Part shown: positions 1-9,356 of the stretch, one piece after another
Numbering within the stretch: the stretch's first letter is position 1
How the letters are laid out: each line of letters opens with the position of its first letter
Assembly (NCBI GenBank): GCA_963970005.1
Contig: CAXAMN010014136.1
Span: 73,932 to 137,931 of the forward strand
Source: Durusdinium trenchii
Taxonomy: Eukaryota; Sar; Dinophyceae; Suessiales; Symbiodiniaceae
Direction of reading: 5' to 3'
DNA: 64,000 nt
Made by a program: the position numbers and the translations under genes
Notes under the pieces: generated by a model
The model's database searches: none
What the model was told of the DNA's origin: nothing
Seen by the model: the letters and a program-made list of their open reading frames with translations, nothing else

Positions 1-595
1 GTCGCAGTGCCATGGGGATTTGCGCGGCCTTGGTGGGAAGTGCGTTTACGTGACGCCGTGCCACTGGGGAGTGCGAAACATGCTGGCGTAAACGCGGCGT
101 GTCGCTGGTGAGCGGGGTGATTGGTGGTATCGTGTGATATGTTTGCTTCTAGTGTGTGGACAGACCGTGTGGCCAAAGTACGTTCGTGATGTCACAGTGC
201 CATTGGGATTTGCGCGGTCTTGGTGGGAAGTGCGTTTGCGTGGTGCCGTGCCACTGGGGAGCGCGAAACATGCTGGCGTAAACGCGGCGTGTCGCTGGTG
301 AGCGGGGTGATTGGCAGTCTCATGTGATACGTGTGCTTCTAGTGTGTGGACAGACCGTGTGGCCAAAGTACGTTCATGATGTGGCAGTGCCATGGGGATT
401 TGCGCGGCCTTGGTGGGAGGTGCGTTTGCGTGGCGCCGTGCCACTGGGAGTGTCCCAAAAGAGTGCCCCGCAAGAGCTTCCTACAAGAGTGACCCACAAG
501 AGTGTCCCACAAGAGTGTCCTACAAGATGGCGTGTCGCTGGTGAGAGGGATGACTGGTGGCATTGTGTGATATGTTTGCTTCTAGTATGTGGCGG
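1..595. repeat. 190-bp tandem repeat, three copies
   Basis: Three head-to-tail copies start at 1, 191 and 381, with a period of exactly 190 bases in the first two. Each opens with a variant of GTCGCAGTGCCATGGGGATT and ends near CCAAAGTACGTTC. The first two copies differ at only scattered positions. The third is interrupted by a short-period repeat (449-526) and degrades after about 590. The array probably extends to the left of the window. The open frames that cross it are by-products of the repeat and are not called as genes. Confidence 0.9.
449..526. repeat. 13-bp minisatellite, six copies
   Basis: Six consecutive 13-bp units of the form AGTGTCCCACAAG fill 449-526 exactly. They replace part of the third 190-bp repeat copy, so the minisatellite expanded inside an existing tandem array. 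Confidence 0.9.
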
Positions 596-710
596 ACCTC
601 TTCAGCGTTGTGCTGACACAGCGAGAAATGCACCAAGGTTGGCGCTCCTGAGCCACAACGTTGCGCTGCCGTTTCATCTGCACATTGACGTCTACACCCC
701 CTCACCTCTG

Positions 711-761
711 TACACACAGACATAGATACACACATAGACACACACACACAGACCCACACAC
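711..761. repeat. CA-rich microsatellite
   Basis: Imperfect (CA)n tract mixed with GATA/GACA-like units. Confidence 0.8.
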
Positions 762-1573
762 TTACTCAACACACTAGACTTGACACTTCACACTTAACAC
801 CTAACACACAACTCACATTCTAACTTCACACGTGGTGAAAAATGCTTTCGGGCCACTCGTCGTCTAGTTCTTTTGTTTTGTTGTCCTTGACTTACAGATC
901 TGAAAGAAACACGCTGTATGAGCCCGGGAGCGACCCCGGTGCACCGACACTGCACCGACCTCGAACCGAAAGAACTTTTCCACGTGTTGATGAGGTGAAG
1001 TGGCAGAGGTCTGGAGCACGGCAGCGAATTGGAAGTATGTCACCAGGCATCGCCCACAGGGTCTGCGGGGACGGAAGATCCATATCAGATGAACCAGGGT
1101 GCAGTCTATTTGCTTGGGAGGGTTGAAGCATCAAATGCGACTCCAATCATCAACCTAAAGAAAGAGCCGAACTTGGCAACCAAAATGGTCACACATCAGG
1201 AAAGGCAGCCCATATCCTCGCCGCTTCAGCACTACATCCGTGATGTGCATTTTTATAGCCCGATTGTCATGAGCTGTCCTGGCAGATTTTCAGGTGCCTT
1301 GCGGCTGCCTCGTTTGTTCATTTGTTCAGCTAGCCTAGTACTGAATGAAGCTGGCCACACGTGTGACCATCAGTGCTCCTACCTTGGGATTGGATTCAGT
1401 TCTGATTCTTCCATATCTCTGACGCCCAACCGATCTGTTTCTCGGACACTCAGAGAAGCGGGTGCCGGGGCGTTTTCAATCGACCGTGGGGCCACTGAGC
1501 CTCCTCTTCGGTCGGCCCATCAAGCATGTGACCTATGGACTCCAAAAGGGCTTTGTGTTGATGGTTATATACT
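762..1573. other. stretch without a supported gene
   Basis: Two overlapping plus-strand open frames occur here (842-1126, 1029-1577) but show no GC3 bias, no domain and no splice-consistent ends. The second runs into the copia LTR. If the glycosyltransferase gene at 9.4-12 kb is interrupted by the copia element, its missing N-terminal exons could lie here or further left, but I could not identify one. Confidence 0.4.
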
Positions 1574-1578
1574 GTAAT
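1574..1578. repeat. target-site duplication, left copy (GTAAT)
   Basis: GTAAT immediately precedes the 5' LTR and is repeated at 9005-9009 immediately after the 3' LTR. Five bases is the usual copia integrase duplication. Confidence 0.9.
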
Positions 1579-1792
1579 TGTGAATTGAGCGCCGCTCAAT
1601 AGAGCATACATGAGAGGCATGAGCTTTTGACCATAGGTCGCTGACGCCTCACGGTTCAAAATGGTATGAAGGGGCCTGTTGAGCCACGACATGTGGCACG
1701 CACACGCGAAAACAAGTGTTTCATTCCGTGACGACACTTCGAGCGGTTGGTCACGCAAGGTGTGTTCACTTTCGTGTTTCCACATCTTCACA
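1579..1792 (+). repeat. copia 5' LTR
   Basis: Starts TGTGAATTGAGCG and ends CATCTTCACA. It matches 8790-9004 over its whole length except a short variable patch (1660-1675 against 8872-8888) and a few single substitutions. Confidence 0.96.
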
Positions 1793-1806
1793 TTGGTAGC
1801 GGAGCC
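1793..1806 (+). promoter_or_regulatory. probable tRNA primer-binding site
   Basis: TTGGTAGCGGAGCC directly follows the 5' LTR. It resembles the TGGTATCAGAGC-type initiator-methionine tRNA primer site of many copia elements, matching at 10 of 12 core positions. Function is inferred from position and similarity. Confidence 0.65.
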
Positions 1807-1835
1807 TCCCAAAGAGGAGGCTCCCGCGGCGCGCC

Positions 1836-3038
1836 ATGTCGGGCACTGGTTCTCCGACGCGGAGGGGAACCCCATCCTCCGCTGCAGCTGGTGCATCGGC
1901 GAATGGCGCCGGCGGTGGGCCTAGGGACCTCAAAGACAACTATGTGCCGCGCTTCGAGACTTCGACCACCACCTACAGGGAATGGCGGCGCAGAGTACTG
2001 TTGTACTCGAGGAAGCTAGAGCTTCAGGGACGCAAATCCGAGGTTGCTCTCAACGTCCTTGCTGCTCTCGAAGGACCCAGCTGGACGCAGTGCGAGGGCC
2101 TCGACCTCACAAGCTCCTTGAGTCCGAGAACGGCCCGGACATCCTGCTCAAGAGATTGGATAAGCAGTGGGCATTCGACGATAAGGTGGAAATGCCCAAC
2201 AGCTTTGATGCCTTCTTCTTCAAGCTCAAAAGGCGCCAACACCAAACCCTTCTGGACTATACGACTGAGTTCCACCAGGTGTTGCGCCAGACTAAGCACA
2301 AGCTGGACCTCCCCGAGGAGGTAACAGGCTGGATGATGCTCAAAAGAGCTGGACTCACGAGAGAACAGGAGCAGATGGTCCAGACTCAAATCGGGTCAAC
2401 CCTGACCCTTGGTGCAGTTGAGCAATCCTTGTTCCTGCTCTTCGGCCAGGACTATCGCCAGGTTCACATCCCTCACCATCTCCGCCGACAGCAGCAGCTC
2501 TCTCGCTGGAAGCGACCTCAGTCCGTGCACATGGCTTGGGACGAGGACGCCACTGACGACCTCTATGAGATTGAAGAGTCCTACTTCCAGGACGCGGAGG
2601 ACGATCCCGACTACCAAAACTTTGAAGAATGGTTTGAGCCTGAGATCCCAGAGGGAACATACTATGAGGAAGCTGCTGAAGATCCTGAGCACTTCTTTGA
2701 CACCGAGGAGTTCGACGAGATCTACTCCACCTACGTGGACGCCAAACAGCACTTCATCCAAGGGCTTCTCAAAAGGCCCAACTGGAAAGAATCGAGCCAA
2801 GGCAGCGTTGACATGCCTACGCTGCGGAAAGCAAGGGCACTTCGCAGCAAACTGTCCTTCAGCTGGCCAATCCTCTTCGCCGGCAAAGAAACGGCCGATC
2901 GACCTCGAGGACCCGATGATCAACATGGTCATGTCTGTTGAGCCTGACCCCAACTCCCTCGACGACGGCGCGATCACGGCTGAGGAGGACATCTTCTACG
3001 ATGTGGAGGACGCCTATATGCTGAGGGCGAAGCTCTAG
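1836..3038 (+). pseudogene. copia gag (frame-broken)
   Basis: Gag-like coding begins at the ATG at 1836, where a Gly/Ser/Ala-rich leader is followed by a conserved-looking TYREWRRRV segment. The frame changes near 2100. A gag core of the UBN2/retrotran type continues in the second frame, with an acidic, Tyr-rich region at about 2540-2740. Near 2800 the frame changes back, and a CCHC zinc knuckle (CLRCGKQGHFAANC, 2814-2855) is encoded. A typical Gag would bind element RNA and build the particle; this copy cannot make it in one piece. The segment ends with a stop at 3036-3038, with the protease frame overlapping. Confidence 0.85.
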
Positions 3039-3439
3039 TCAGAGCTGGCGGCTGGCTGACTGCCGAGCCGGACACGTGCATCCAAGATCAGGGAGCGAGC
3101 TCCTTTCTGATCGGCGCGGAGTATGCCCTGCGCTACTTCAAATGGCTCGAGATGATTGGCTACCCCATGGACAGCCTGATCTTCAAGCGCTGCGACAAGT
3201 CCTTCAGATTTGGCGGAGACTCCGGACACGCAAGATGGATGGTCGAACTTCCAGTTCGCATTGCGGACCATCCCGGTCGCATCCAAGCCTATGTGATCTA
3301 TGGGGCCACTCCCATGCTCTTTGCACGACCTCTTCTAGAAGCACTTCAAGCAGAAGTCAACTTCGGTGCTGCGAAGAGTGGCAGTTCCTCGCGGCCGACA
3401 AGGTGCGATGCTCCTCCGCCTGGCGGCAAATGTGACTGA
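3035..3439 (+). pseudogene. copia retropepsin-like protease region
   Basis: In the second forward frame the segment reads DQGASSFLIG (Asp at 3086-3088), followed by a beta-rich stretch and GATPMLFARPLLEAL, which matches the flap/C-terminal pattern of retroviral-type aspartic proteases. The active-site triad is D-Q-G where D-T-G or D-S-G is normal. The reading is joined to gag only through a frame change and stops at 3437-3439. The protease would cleave the Gag-Pol polyprotein. The assignment rests on position between zinc knuckle and integrase plus these two motifs. Confidence 0.65.
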
Positions 3440-3777
3440 TGCACAAGCCTTTGAATCGCCTGTCTTCGACTTCCGCTGCGAGGACGACCACTCAGAGGAG
3501 ACCAACTTGAATAAGTTCCTGGACGATTTGAACGCCCATGAACGCTACTTTGAGATACTTTGAGATGACCACCGAGGTCAAGACCTTCTTCGCCTCCAAG
3601 CCCAACTCCATCCCTGAGGAGACCTTCATGGAAGCAGATGATCATGATGATCAAGCCCCGCTTCTGCCTGGAGAGACAGTCAAAACCATCGAGCAGCTTC
3701 AGAAGACGATGTCGTGGATTGAGGCTCAGCTCCAGGAGACCGAGAAGCATGTCCAGCGAGATCCTCCACGCTCGTGA
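3366..3777 (+). pseudogene. copia Pol linker with 10-bp frameshifting duplication
   Basis: An acidic linker is read in one frame to 3563 and in another from 3566 to 3777. The switch coincides with a perfect 10-bp tandem duplication (TACTTTGAGA at 3546-3555 and 3556-3565), which shifts the frame by one base. The second part is rich in Glu, Gln and Lys and may form a coiled coil. No domain is recognised. Confidence 0.6.
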
Positions 3778-3778
3778 C

Positions 3779-4480
3779 AAAGGTCAGCATCGTCGGAGGA
3801 AGCTGATCTGGGAGGTCTATGCTGGCGAGGGCAAGATCACAAGCCTCCTGCAAGCTCATGGTGATGTGGAGGTGATGAGATTTGGCCTCCGGGACGGCTG
3901 GGACTTCAGCCGAGCCAACCACAGAAAGCAGTTGTTGCGGTTGTGCGATGACCTTGAGCCAGACGAGATCTATATGTCCCCAAAATGCACGCTCTGGTCA
4001 CGTATGCAGCAGATCAACATCACCAACGAGGAGCAAGCGGCTGATCTTGCAGAACGCAGGGAGGTAGATGCCGAGACCCACCTCACCATGTGCAAAAAGC
4101 TTTACCTCGAACAAGTTCGCCGCGGCTCTCACGCTCACATCGAGCATCCACGCCTCAGCCTGGCCTGGGAGATGAGGCAGTTGAGAAATCTGCCCGGCCA
4201 CAAGGCCATCTTCGATCAATGTGCCTACTGTGCCACCATCCCCAATGATGACGGCTATGAGATGCCCATCCTCAAGACCACTCGCATCCAGACCACCAAG
4301 TGGGCTATGTTCGAGATCATGTCCAAGCGGTGCAATGGACAGCGCGTCCATCAACGCCTTGAAGGACGCAACCGGTGCAATCGAGCTGAGAACTACCAGG
4401 AGGAAATGGCCTCTCACCTGGCTCGAGCACTACTTCTTGATGAAGAACTACATGAACAGGTCTATGCTGTGACCGAAGCC
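3779..4480 (+). pseudogene. cytosine-C5 methyltransferase-like domain inside copia Pol
   Basis: In one continuous frame between protease and integrase, this domain shows a motif I-like WEVYAGEGKIT (from 3809; consensus FAGxGGxS), a motif IV-like MSPKCTLWS with the catalytic-type Cys at 3986-3988 (consensus PPCxxxS), and a motif VI-like IEHPRLSLAW (around 4138; consensus ENV). Motif order and spacing fit the catalytic half of a C5 DNA methyltransferase. I could not see a clear motif X, and the Pro before Cys is Lys. The C-terminal part ends in a Cys- and His-containing segment before the integrase. Such a domain is not part of a standard copia Pol. Whether it was an active enzyme in the parent element is not known; this copy is in a broken Pol. 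An alternative is another Rossmann-type fold with chance resemblance. Confidence 0.6.
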
Positions 4481-4499
4481 ATTGCTCCCCTCACTGGTG

Positions 4500-5600
4500 C
4501 TCTCGCACAGCGTCTGCATCGAAATCTTGGACATCCTCGCAAAGATGTGCTGCTCAACACTTTGAAGAGCAGAAACTGCAGCCCCCGCGGTTCAAGATCT
4601 TGAGTGTCCCTTTTGTGAGGCACATGCAGTCAAAAAGGGAACTGCACCTGGACACCTTGATCGACCTAATGAGTTCAACGCCCAACTTCAAGCTGATGTT
4701 CTCTGGCTTGATCTCGATGAAGTTGGAGCTGTTCGCGAGCCTGGCAAGCGGCAGAAAGCTCGGAAGATTGCCATCCTGCACCATCATGGATGAAAAAGGA
4801 CCCTCACTGCAGAAGGCACTTGAACGCGCATGGATTCAACATCATGGACCACCACGACAGCTCTGTGTGGATGAGGGCACCGGCTGGGCATCAGATGCCA
4901 CCATGCAATGGTGCGAGAACAATGACATCGAGATTCGCATCTCGCCAGGACAGGTGCACACGCGAACCTCCATCGTTGAACGACGACATCAGATTGTGCG
5001 CAAGGCTATCTCAATCTTCATGATGGAGAATGACCTCACCGGCCTCGATGGTGTGCGCACAGCACTATCCTGGGTTGTGCCTGCCTTGAATAGCAGCACC
5101 TTCGTCAACGGCTACACCCCTACTCAACTTGCTCTCGGCCGAGAACCCGCACTTCCTGGACGTCTTTCAGATGAGCGAACAAGCCCGCTTCAGCTTCAGC
5201 TGACTGAGCAAGAGAAGCTTCACAAGCGCCTCCAAATGAAGTTCGTCGCCCAGAGTGCATGCGGTAAAGCTGAGATTGATGTCAAATTGAGGAGGGCTCT
5301 GCTGCGACGCTTCACAGGCAAAGATGAGGAACTACTGCCTGGTGAGCGGTGCTACTACTGGCGGGACTTTCCGGACAAGGCTCACACCATCCGCTGGCGC
5401 GGACCGGCAGTTGTTGTTGTTGCAGTTGAGCGCAACCCCGACACTGGCACCACCTCCGTGTACTGGATTGCACATGGAACAGTCCTACTACGAGCTGGAG
5501 TTCAACATGTTCGCAAGATGGTCAGCGACAGTGGACAACTTGGTGCAGCTCAACGTGCTCAACAGGCCTTGGACGGCCTGAGGCAGAGAAGAGCGGTGAG
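4500..5600 (+). pseudogene. copia integrase
   Basis: A pre-integrase segment (LHRNLGHPRKDVLLNTLK) ends in one frame near 4560. The zinc-binding part (ECPFCEAHAVKKG) and a first catalytic Asp (QADVLWLDLDE) follow in a second frame at 4599-4790. The remainder of the catalytic core lies in a third frame: LCVDEGTGWASD supplies the second Asp, and SIVERRHQIVRKA the catalytic Glu. The core then leads to a C-terminal segment. Together these are the DDE residues of a retroviral-type integrase that inserts element cDNA. Two frame changes make the copy inactive. Confidence 0.85.
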
Positions 5601-6690
5601 AATCATCGACCTACGCAAAGCCAACAAGCGCTCCATCGATGAAGTCGATCCTGAACTGTCTGACTACACTCCTTCCATAGCTGGAGAACCACCTGCTCCG
5701 GTGACTATGTCTTCCCGACTACCTGATGGTGTACAACGAGCATTTGATCGCTCCACGCAAGAAGCCATCCAGTCACGGGCAGCTGAACGTCCATCGGTTC
5801 CACTGGTTCCAGATCCTCCCGAAGATCAACCGCCAGAACCACTGGAACCACAGCTGGAAGAGCGACGACCCTATGAACGACATCCTGAACTACCAGAACT
5901 AGATGATGATGAATTTGAAGAGCCAATGGGAGAACCGGCGCACATGGAAACACCACGTGTGGATGCCGAGCCTCGGACAAGTCTTCCAGATCCAGCTGAT
6001 CTACCAGTTCCTGGCGACCACGATCTGGACTCTCCGAAGGCTGATCCTCCTTCAAGGCCCATGGCAGAGACCTCATCATCTTCAATGCCCGCACCAATGG
6101 CGGTTGATCCTCTTTATGCGCCACCACCAGCAGAGAGTTTCCAAGATCGTCGGCGACGATTTGATCAGGAAACCATATGGACTCGCAAGAAAGCCAGAAC
6201 TGATGAGGGTGACGTCGACATCAACCTCCACGGCTTCGACCTGACCAAGTCGACACCACTCCCATCTGGCTGGACCTACGATGAGAAGAACAATGAGTTC
6301 ATCCTGGGTGAAACACAAGATTGGTGGAGCTATGAGGACGGCTTCCTGGTGCGCAACCATGTTTGGGGAAGAAACACCACCTACAAGCCCGAAGAGTTTT
6401 TCATTGACACCTCCTTCCTACAAACAACCACCGGCCTGACATTGCAACAAGGATCAAGAACCATCTATGTCAACGCCAAGGAGCAGCAGCACTTCCACGA
6501 GCATTGGACCGGCAAGACCTTGTACCCACTCACTTCAGAGGGTGCAGAAAGGACCGGACTCCTCTACATCGGAGACCTCACGGACAAGCTCTCCCGCTGC
6601 AAGACTCTCCGTGGCCGTGGACATATCTGGCAGGCCGTTGGAGCTGGCAATCCCAAAAAGAAGCATGTCAAAGAAAGCGCTGATCTCAAC
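5601..6690 (+). pseudogene. copia Pol linker between integrase and reverse transcriptase
   Basis: The frame stays open from the integrase through a long Pro/Glu/Asp-rich, low-complexity linker (about 5650-6130) and then a more ordered segment with several Trp residues (6200-6690). No catalytic motif is visible. It joins integrase and reverse transcriptase in one 842-residue open frame that ends at 7128. Confidence 0.7.
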
Positions 6691-7570
6691 GAGCGCAAGA
6701 TGACCCTGGAGGACCGCCTCTCCTTCCTGGAAGGAAAGAAGGCAGAGCTCATGAGCATCTTCGAGAATGGTGTTTGGGAGACTGAGCTCGATCCACAAGC
6801 AGTGGACCACAACCGGGTCATGCGCGCCCGCTTCGTGCTGAAATGGGCAGCCGATGGAAAGGGCGGCCTCAAGGCCAAAGCGCGGCTGGTGCTTCAAGGA
6901 TTCTCAGATCCCGACTTGCTTCAGGGACAACTTGACACCTCTTCACCGACTTTGTCAAGAAGTTCACGACAGGTGCTCATCGCGCTCTCAGAGGTGCTTT
7001 CCTGGGAACGCTGGACTGCCGACGTGGCAACCGCATTCCTCCAAGGAGATCACAGGAGCGAGTTTTGTGGGCGCGCATCCCAAAAGATGCATGTGAACTC
7101 ATCGGGGTGCCACCTGGCGCACTCATGAGGTTGATCAAGCCCCTATACGGTCAAGCTGACGCTCCAAGACAGTGGTTTGCTGTCGCTCGACGTCGACGAC
7201 TCCAACTTGGGTTCCAAGCGCACCCACTGGACCAAAGCAATGGTTGGAATCCACGTCGACGACCTCTTTGGTTGCGGCCTGGCTACATCATCCACCTACC
7301 ACAAGCTGATCGAGCAGCTTAAGGCTTCTTTCAACTTCAAGCATTGGACGGTGGAGGGTGAGCGCCCATTAGAGTTCTGCGGATGTCAACTCACCCGTAC
7401 AGCCACTGAGTCCGTGATGACGCAGGCCGACTACCTCAAGACCGTCAAGCCCATGACCTGCGTGGACAATGAGGCCGACAGAGAGTTGAGTTCCAAGGAA
7501 CAGAGTTCCCTAACGCACTACTTGGTGCACTTCAATGGCCAGCAACCCAAACATCACCTCACCTATGCGC
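6691..7570 (+). pseudogene. copia reverse transcriptase (broken, internally deleted)
   Basis: RVT_2-type motifs appear in order: ENGVWE, a KAKARLVLQGF segment, TSSPTLSRSSRQVL, and ADVATAFLQGD with a catalytic-type Asp. The frame then changes near 7060 to give LIKPLYGQADAPRQWF, and again near 7200 to give VGIHVDDLFGCG, which holds the paired catalytic aspartates. Between the PRQWF and VDD motifs the spacing is a few dozen residues shorter than usual, indicating an internal deletion in the palm. The enzyme would copy element RNA into DNA; this copy is inactive. Confidence 0.88.
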
Positions 7571-7574
7571 TTCA

Positions 7575-8490
7575 GTGTCGCTCTTGTGTGGAGAAGTCAC
7601 TACTTCCACGGTCAATGTGGCCCAGCAGGCGAACAAGACCCTACGCTTTGCAAAGAGCAACAGTGACGCCAAGCTGTTCCGCTCCTTGCGTGACCTGGGT
7701 GGTTCGCTGGATGACCTATGTATGGTGGCTATGAGTGATGCTGCATGGGGGGTGAGACGCAACAATGAAAGTCAAGGCGGCTACCTGGTGCTGCTATGTC
7801 ACAAGTCAGTGCTTGAGGACAACACCCTCGACCACGACTATGTCATCCTGGATTGGAGGAGCTTCAAACTTCCAAGGGTCAGTCGATCCTCCTTCAACGC
7901 TGAGAGCCAGGCATGCTCAGCTGCGATGGACGCCTTGGAGTACCTCCTCATCTTCTGGGAAGGATGGCTGAACTTTGACTTCCAGTTGCGCCAGGTCAAT
8001 GAGCTGAAGCCTTCACTACCTTCGGCACTCGTGGTGGACGCAAAGGCCCTCCATGACAGCCTCAAGGCTGAAACCCCAAGTCTCCAAGGAGACAAAAGAA
8101 CAAAGATCGAGGTCATGGTGACCAAGCAGAAAATGCTGTGCATGAGCACAAAGCTCCGATGGGTCAGCTCAGAGATCCAACTGGCTGACGGGGTTACCAA
8201 AACCTCGGCCCAGCAGCTGTTCGCAGACCGACTGCGAAGCCACAAGATCTCCCTCAAGTCCGACGTGACCTTCCAGGCTGCAAAGAAGAAGACCTTGGCC
8301 GAGAGACAGGCAAATGCTCGAAAGCATGCAATCAGCAGGACAGGTAACCACAACAGCCTGGCCTACATGATCCTGACCTCCCAGATGGCCATGGTTCAAG
8401 CCTACCAGCCTTTGTTCGAGATGGCCCTGGACTTTGTCTTCTCGCCTGAGATGACCCTCACCTTGTTCATCGTCCTGATGACCTATGTGG
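7575..8490 (+). pseudogene. copia RNase H domain and membrane-type extension
   Basis: A continuous frame carries the copia RNase H motifs SDAAWG, SFNAESQA, ALVVDAKALHDSL and LRWVSSEIQLADGVTK. After this, at about 8395-8490, it continues into a hydrophobic stretch (MALDFVFSPEMTLTLFIVLM) long enough to span a membrane. The frame is offset from the preceding reverse transcriptase, so a further indel lies near 7570. RNase H would remove the RNA strand during cDNA synthesis. The hydrophobic extension is unusual for copia and its role is unknown. Confidence 0.88.
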
Positions 8491-8491
8491 G

Positions 8492-8779
8492 TTGGAACCT
8501 GGGCAGGAGATGGACTACCACGACTTCAACGGCGACAAGGACTTCAACAGAGACATGGACCATGACAACATCGAGCTCGGCAAGTACAAGGACATGAGAA
8601 TGAAATGGCAGCGCGCGGTGCAGACGCTGATGGATGTTACAAATCAACCCATTGGCCCATGTGGTCTGGCACACAAGGACTGGCAACAAGTACCATGTGA
8701 GTACTGCGCATTTTGCGCGCAGAAGGAACCGGAAAGATGGCGAGAGTTCACTGATGTGGACCGCCGACTTCCTCGGTGA
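8492..8779 (+). pseudogene. copia C-terminal Cys-containing tail
   Basis: After another one-frame offset, 95 residues are open. They are acidic and Asp/Lys-rich first, then carry GPCGLAHKDW and CEYCAFCAQKEPERW, a Cys-X2-Cys-X2-Cys pattern that could bind zinc. It stops just before the 3' LTR. No polypurine tract is obvious next to the LTR; the nearest purine-rich run is at about 8722-8748. Confidence 0.55.
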
Positions 8780-8789
8780 CAACCACCGG

Positions 8790-9004
8790 TGTGAATTGAG
8801 CGCCGCTCAATAGAGCATACATGAGAGGCATGAGCTTTTGACCATTGGTCGCTGACGCCTCACGGTTCAAGCCTGGCCTGAAGGGGCCTCTTGAGCCACG
8901 ACATGTGGCACGCGCACGCGAAAGCAAGTGTTTCAATCCGTGACGACACTTCGAGCGGTTGGTCACGCAAGGTGTGTTCACTTTCGTGTTTCCACATCTT
9001 CACA
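8790..9004 (+). repeat. copia 3' LTR
   Basis: Starts TGTGAATTGAGCG, ends CATCTTCACA, and pairs with 1579-1792. It is followed directly by the GTAAT duplication at 9005-9009. Confidence 0.96.
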
Positions 9005-9009
9005 GTAAT
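9005..9009. repeat. target-site duplication, right copy (GTAAT)
   Basis: Identical to 1574-1578. Confidence 0.9.
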
Positions 9010-9356
9010 CATTTAGGAAAAGATCTCATGATATCTCATGAATCCTTTCACTATAGCTTTCCTACTGCCAGGATGTTCGTTGAGATTTGTTTGTTCTTTT
9101 CGTGGCCAGGATCTTCGAAGGAGGAGAATCATGTGGCTACCAAGTGCAGGCCACACGCGGTTCGCCGGCTCGGCATGGCGACGAATGACCGGCAGGGCCA
9201 ATGTAGGTGGGGAAACGAGCAGAGAGTCAGGTTCCGAAAGGCAATGGGTTTGGAGATGTTTGCGTTTCGGATGTCTCCTGAACTGCCTGAAGTATAAGAC
9301 ACTGCATGTATTTCAGGGGTCCATCAGGAAAGGCATTTTCCACTAGGTTTCGAAAG

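Larger units (their letters stand above)
1579..9004 (+). mobile_element. full-length degenerate Ty1/copia LTR retrotransposon
   Basis: The element runs from a 214-bp 5' LTR to a 215-bp 3' LTR, both starting TG and ending CA, flanked by the 5-bp duplication GTAAT. Internal order is gag with a zinc knuckle, protease, an extra methyltransferase-like domain, integrase, reverse transcriptase and RNase H, then a C-terminal extension. Integrase before reverse transcriptase identifies Ty1/copia. The LTRs differ at roughly ten positions (about 95 percent identity, counted by eye). The coding region changes frame at least eight times, so this copy is dead. It ends about 350 bp before the first recognised exon of the glycosyltransferase gene and may lie in an upstream intron or the 5' flank of that gene. 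Confidence 0.96.

Noticed and set aside
1100-1180. INLKK-like peptide as the N-terminus of the family 25 glycosyltransferase
   Set aside because: Lacks the following Arg-Asp-Arg pattern and splice sites; one short word is not enough.
842-1577. Overlapping plus-strand open frames left of the copia element
   Set aside because: No GC3 bias, domain or splice ends; the longer one runs into the LTR.
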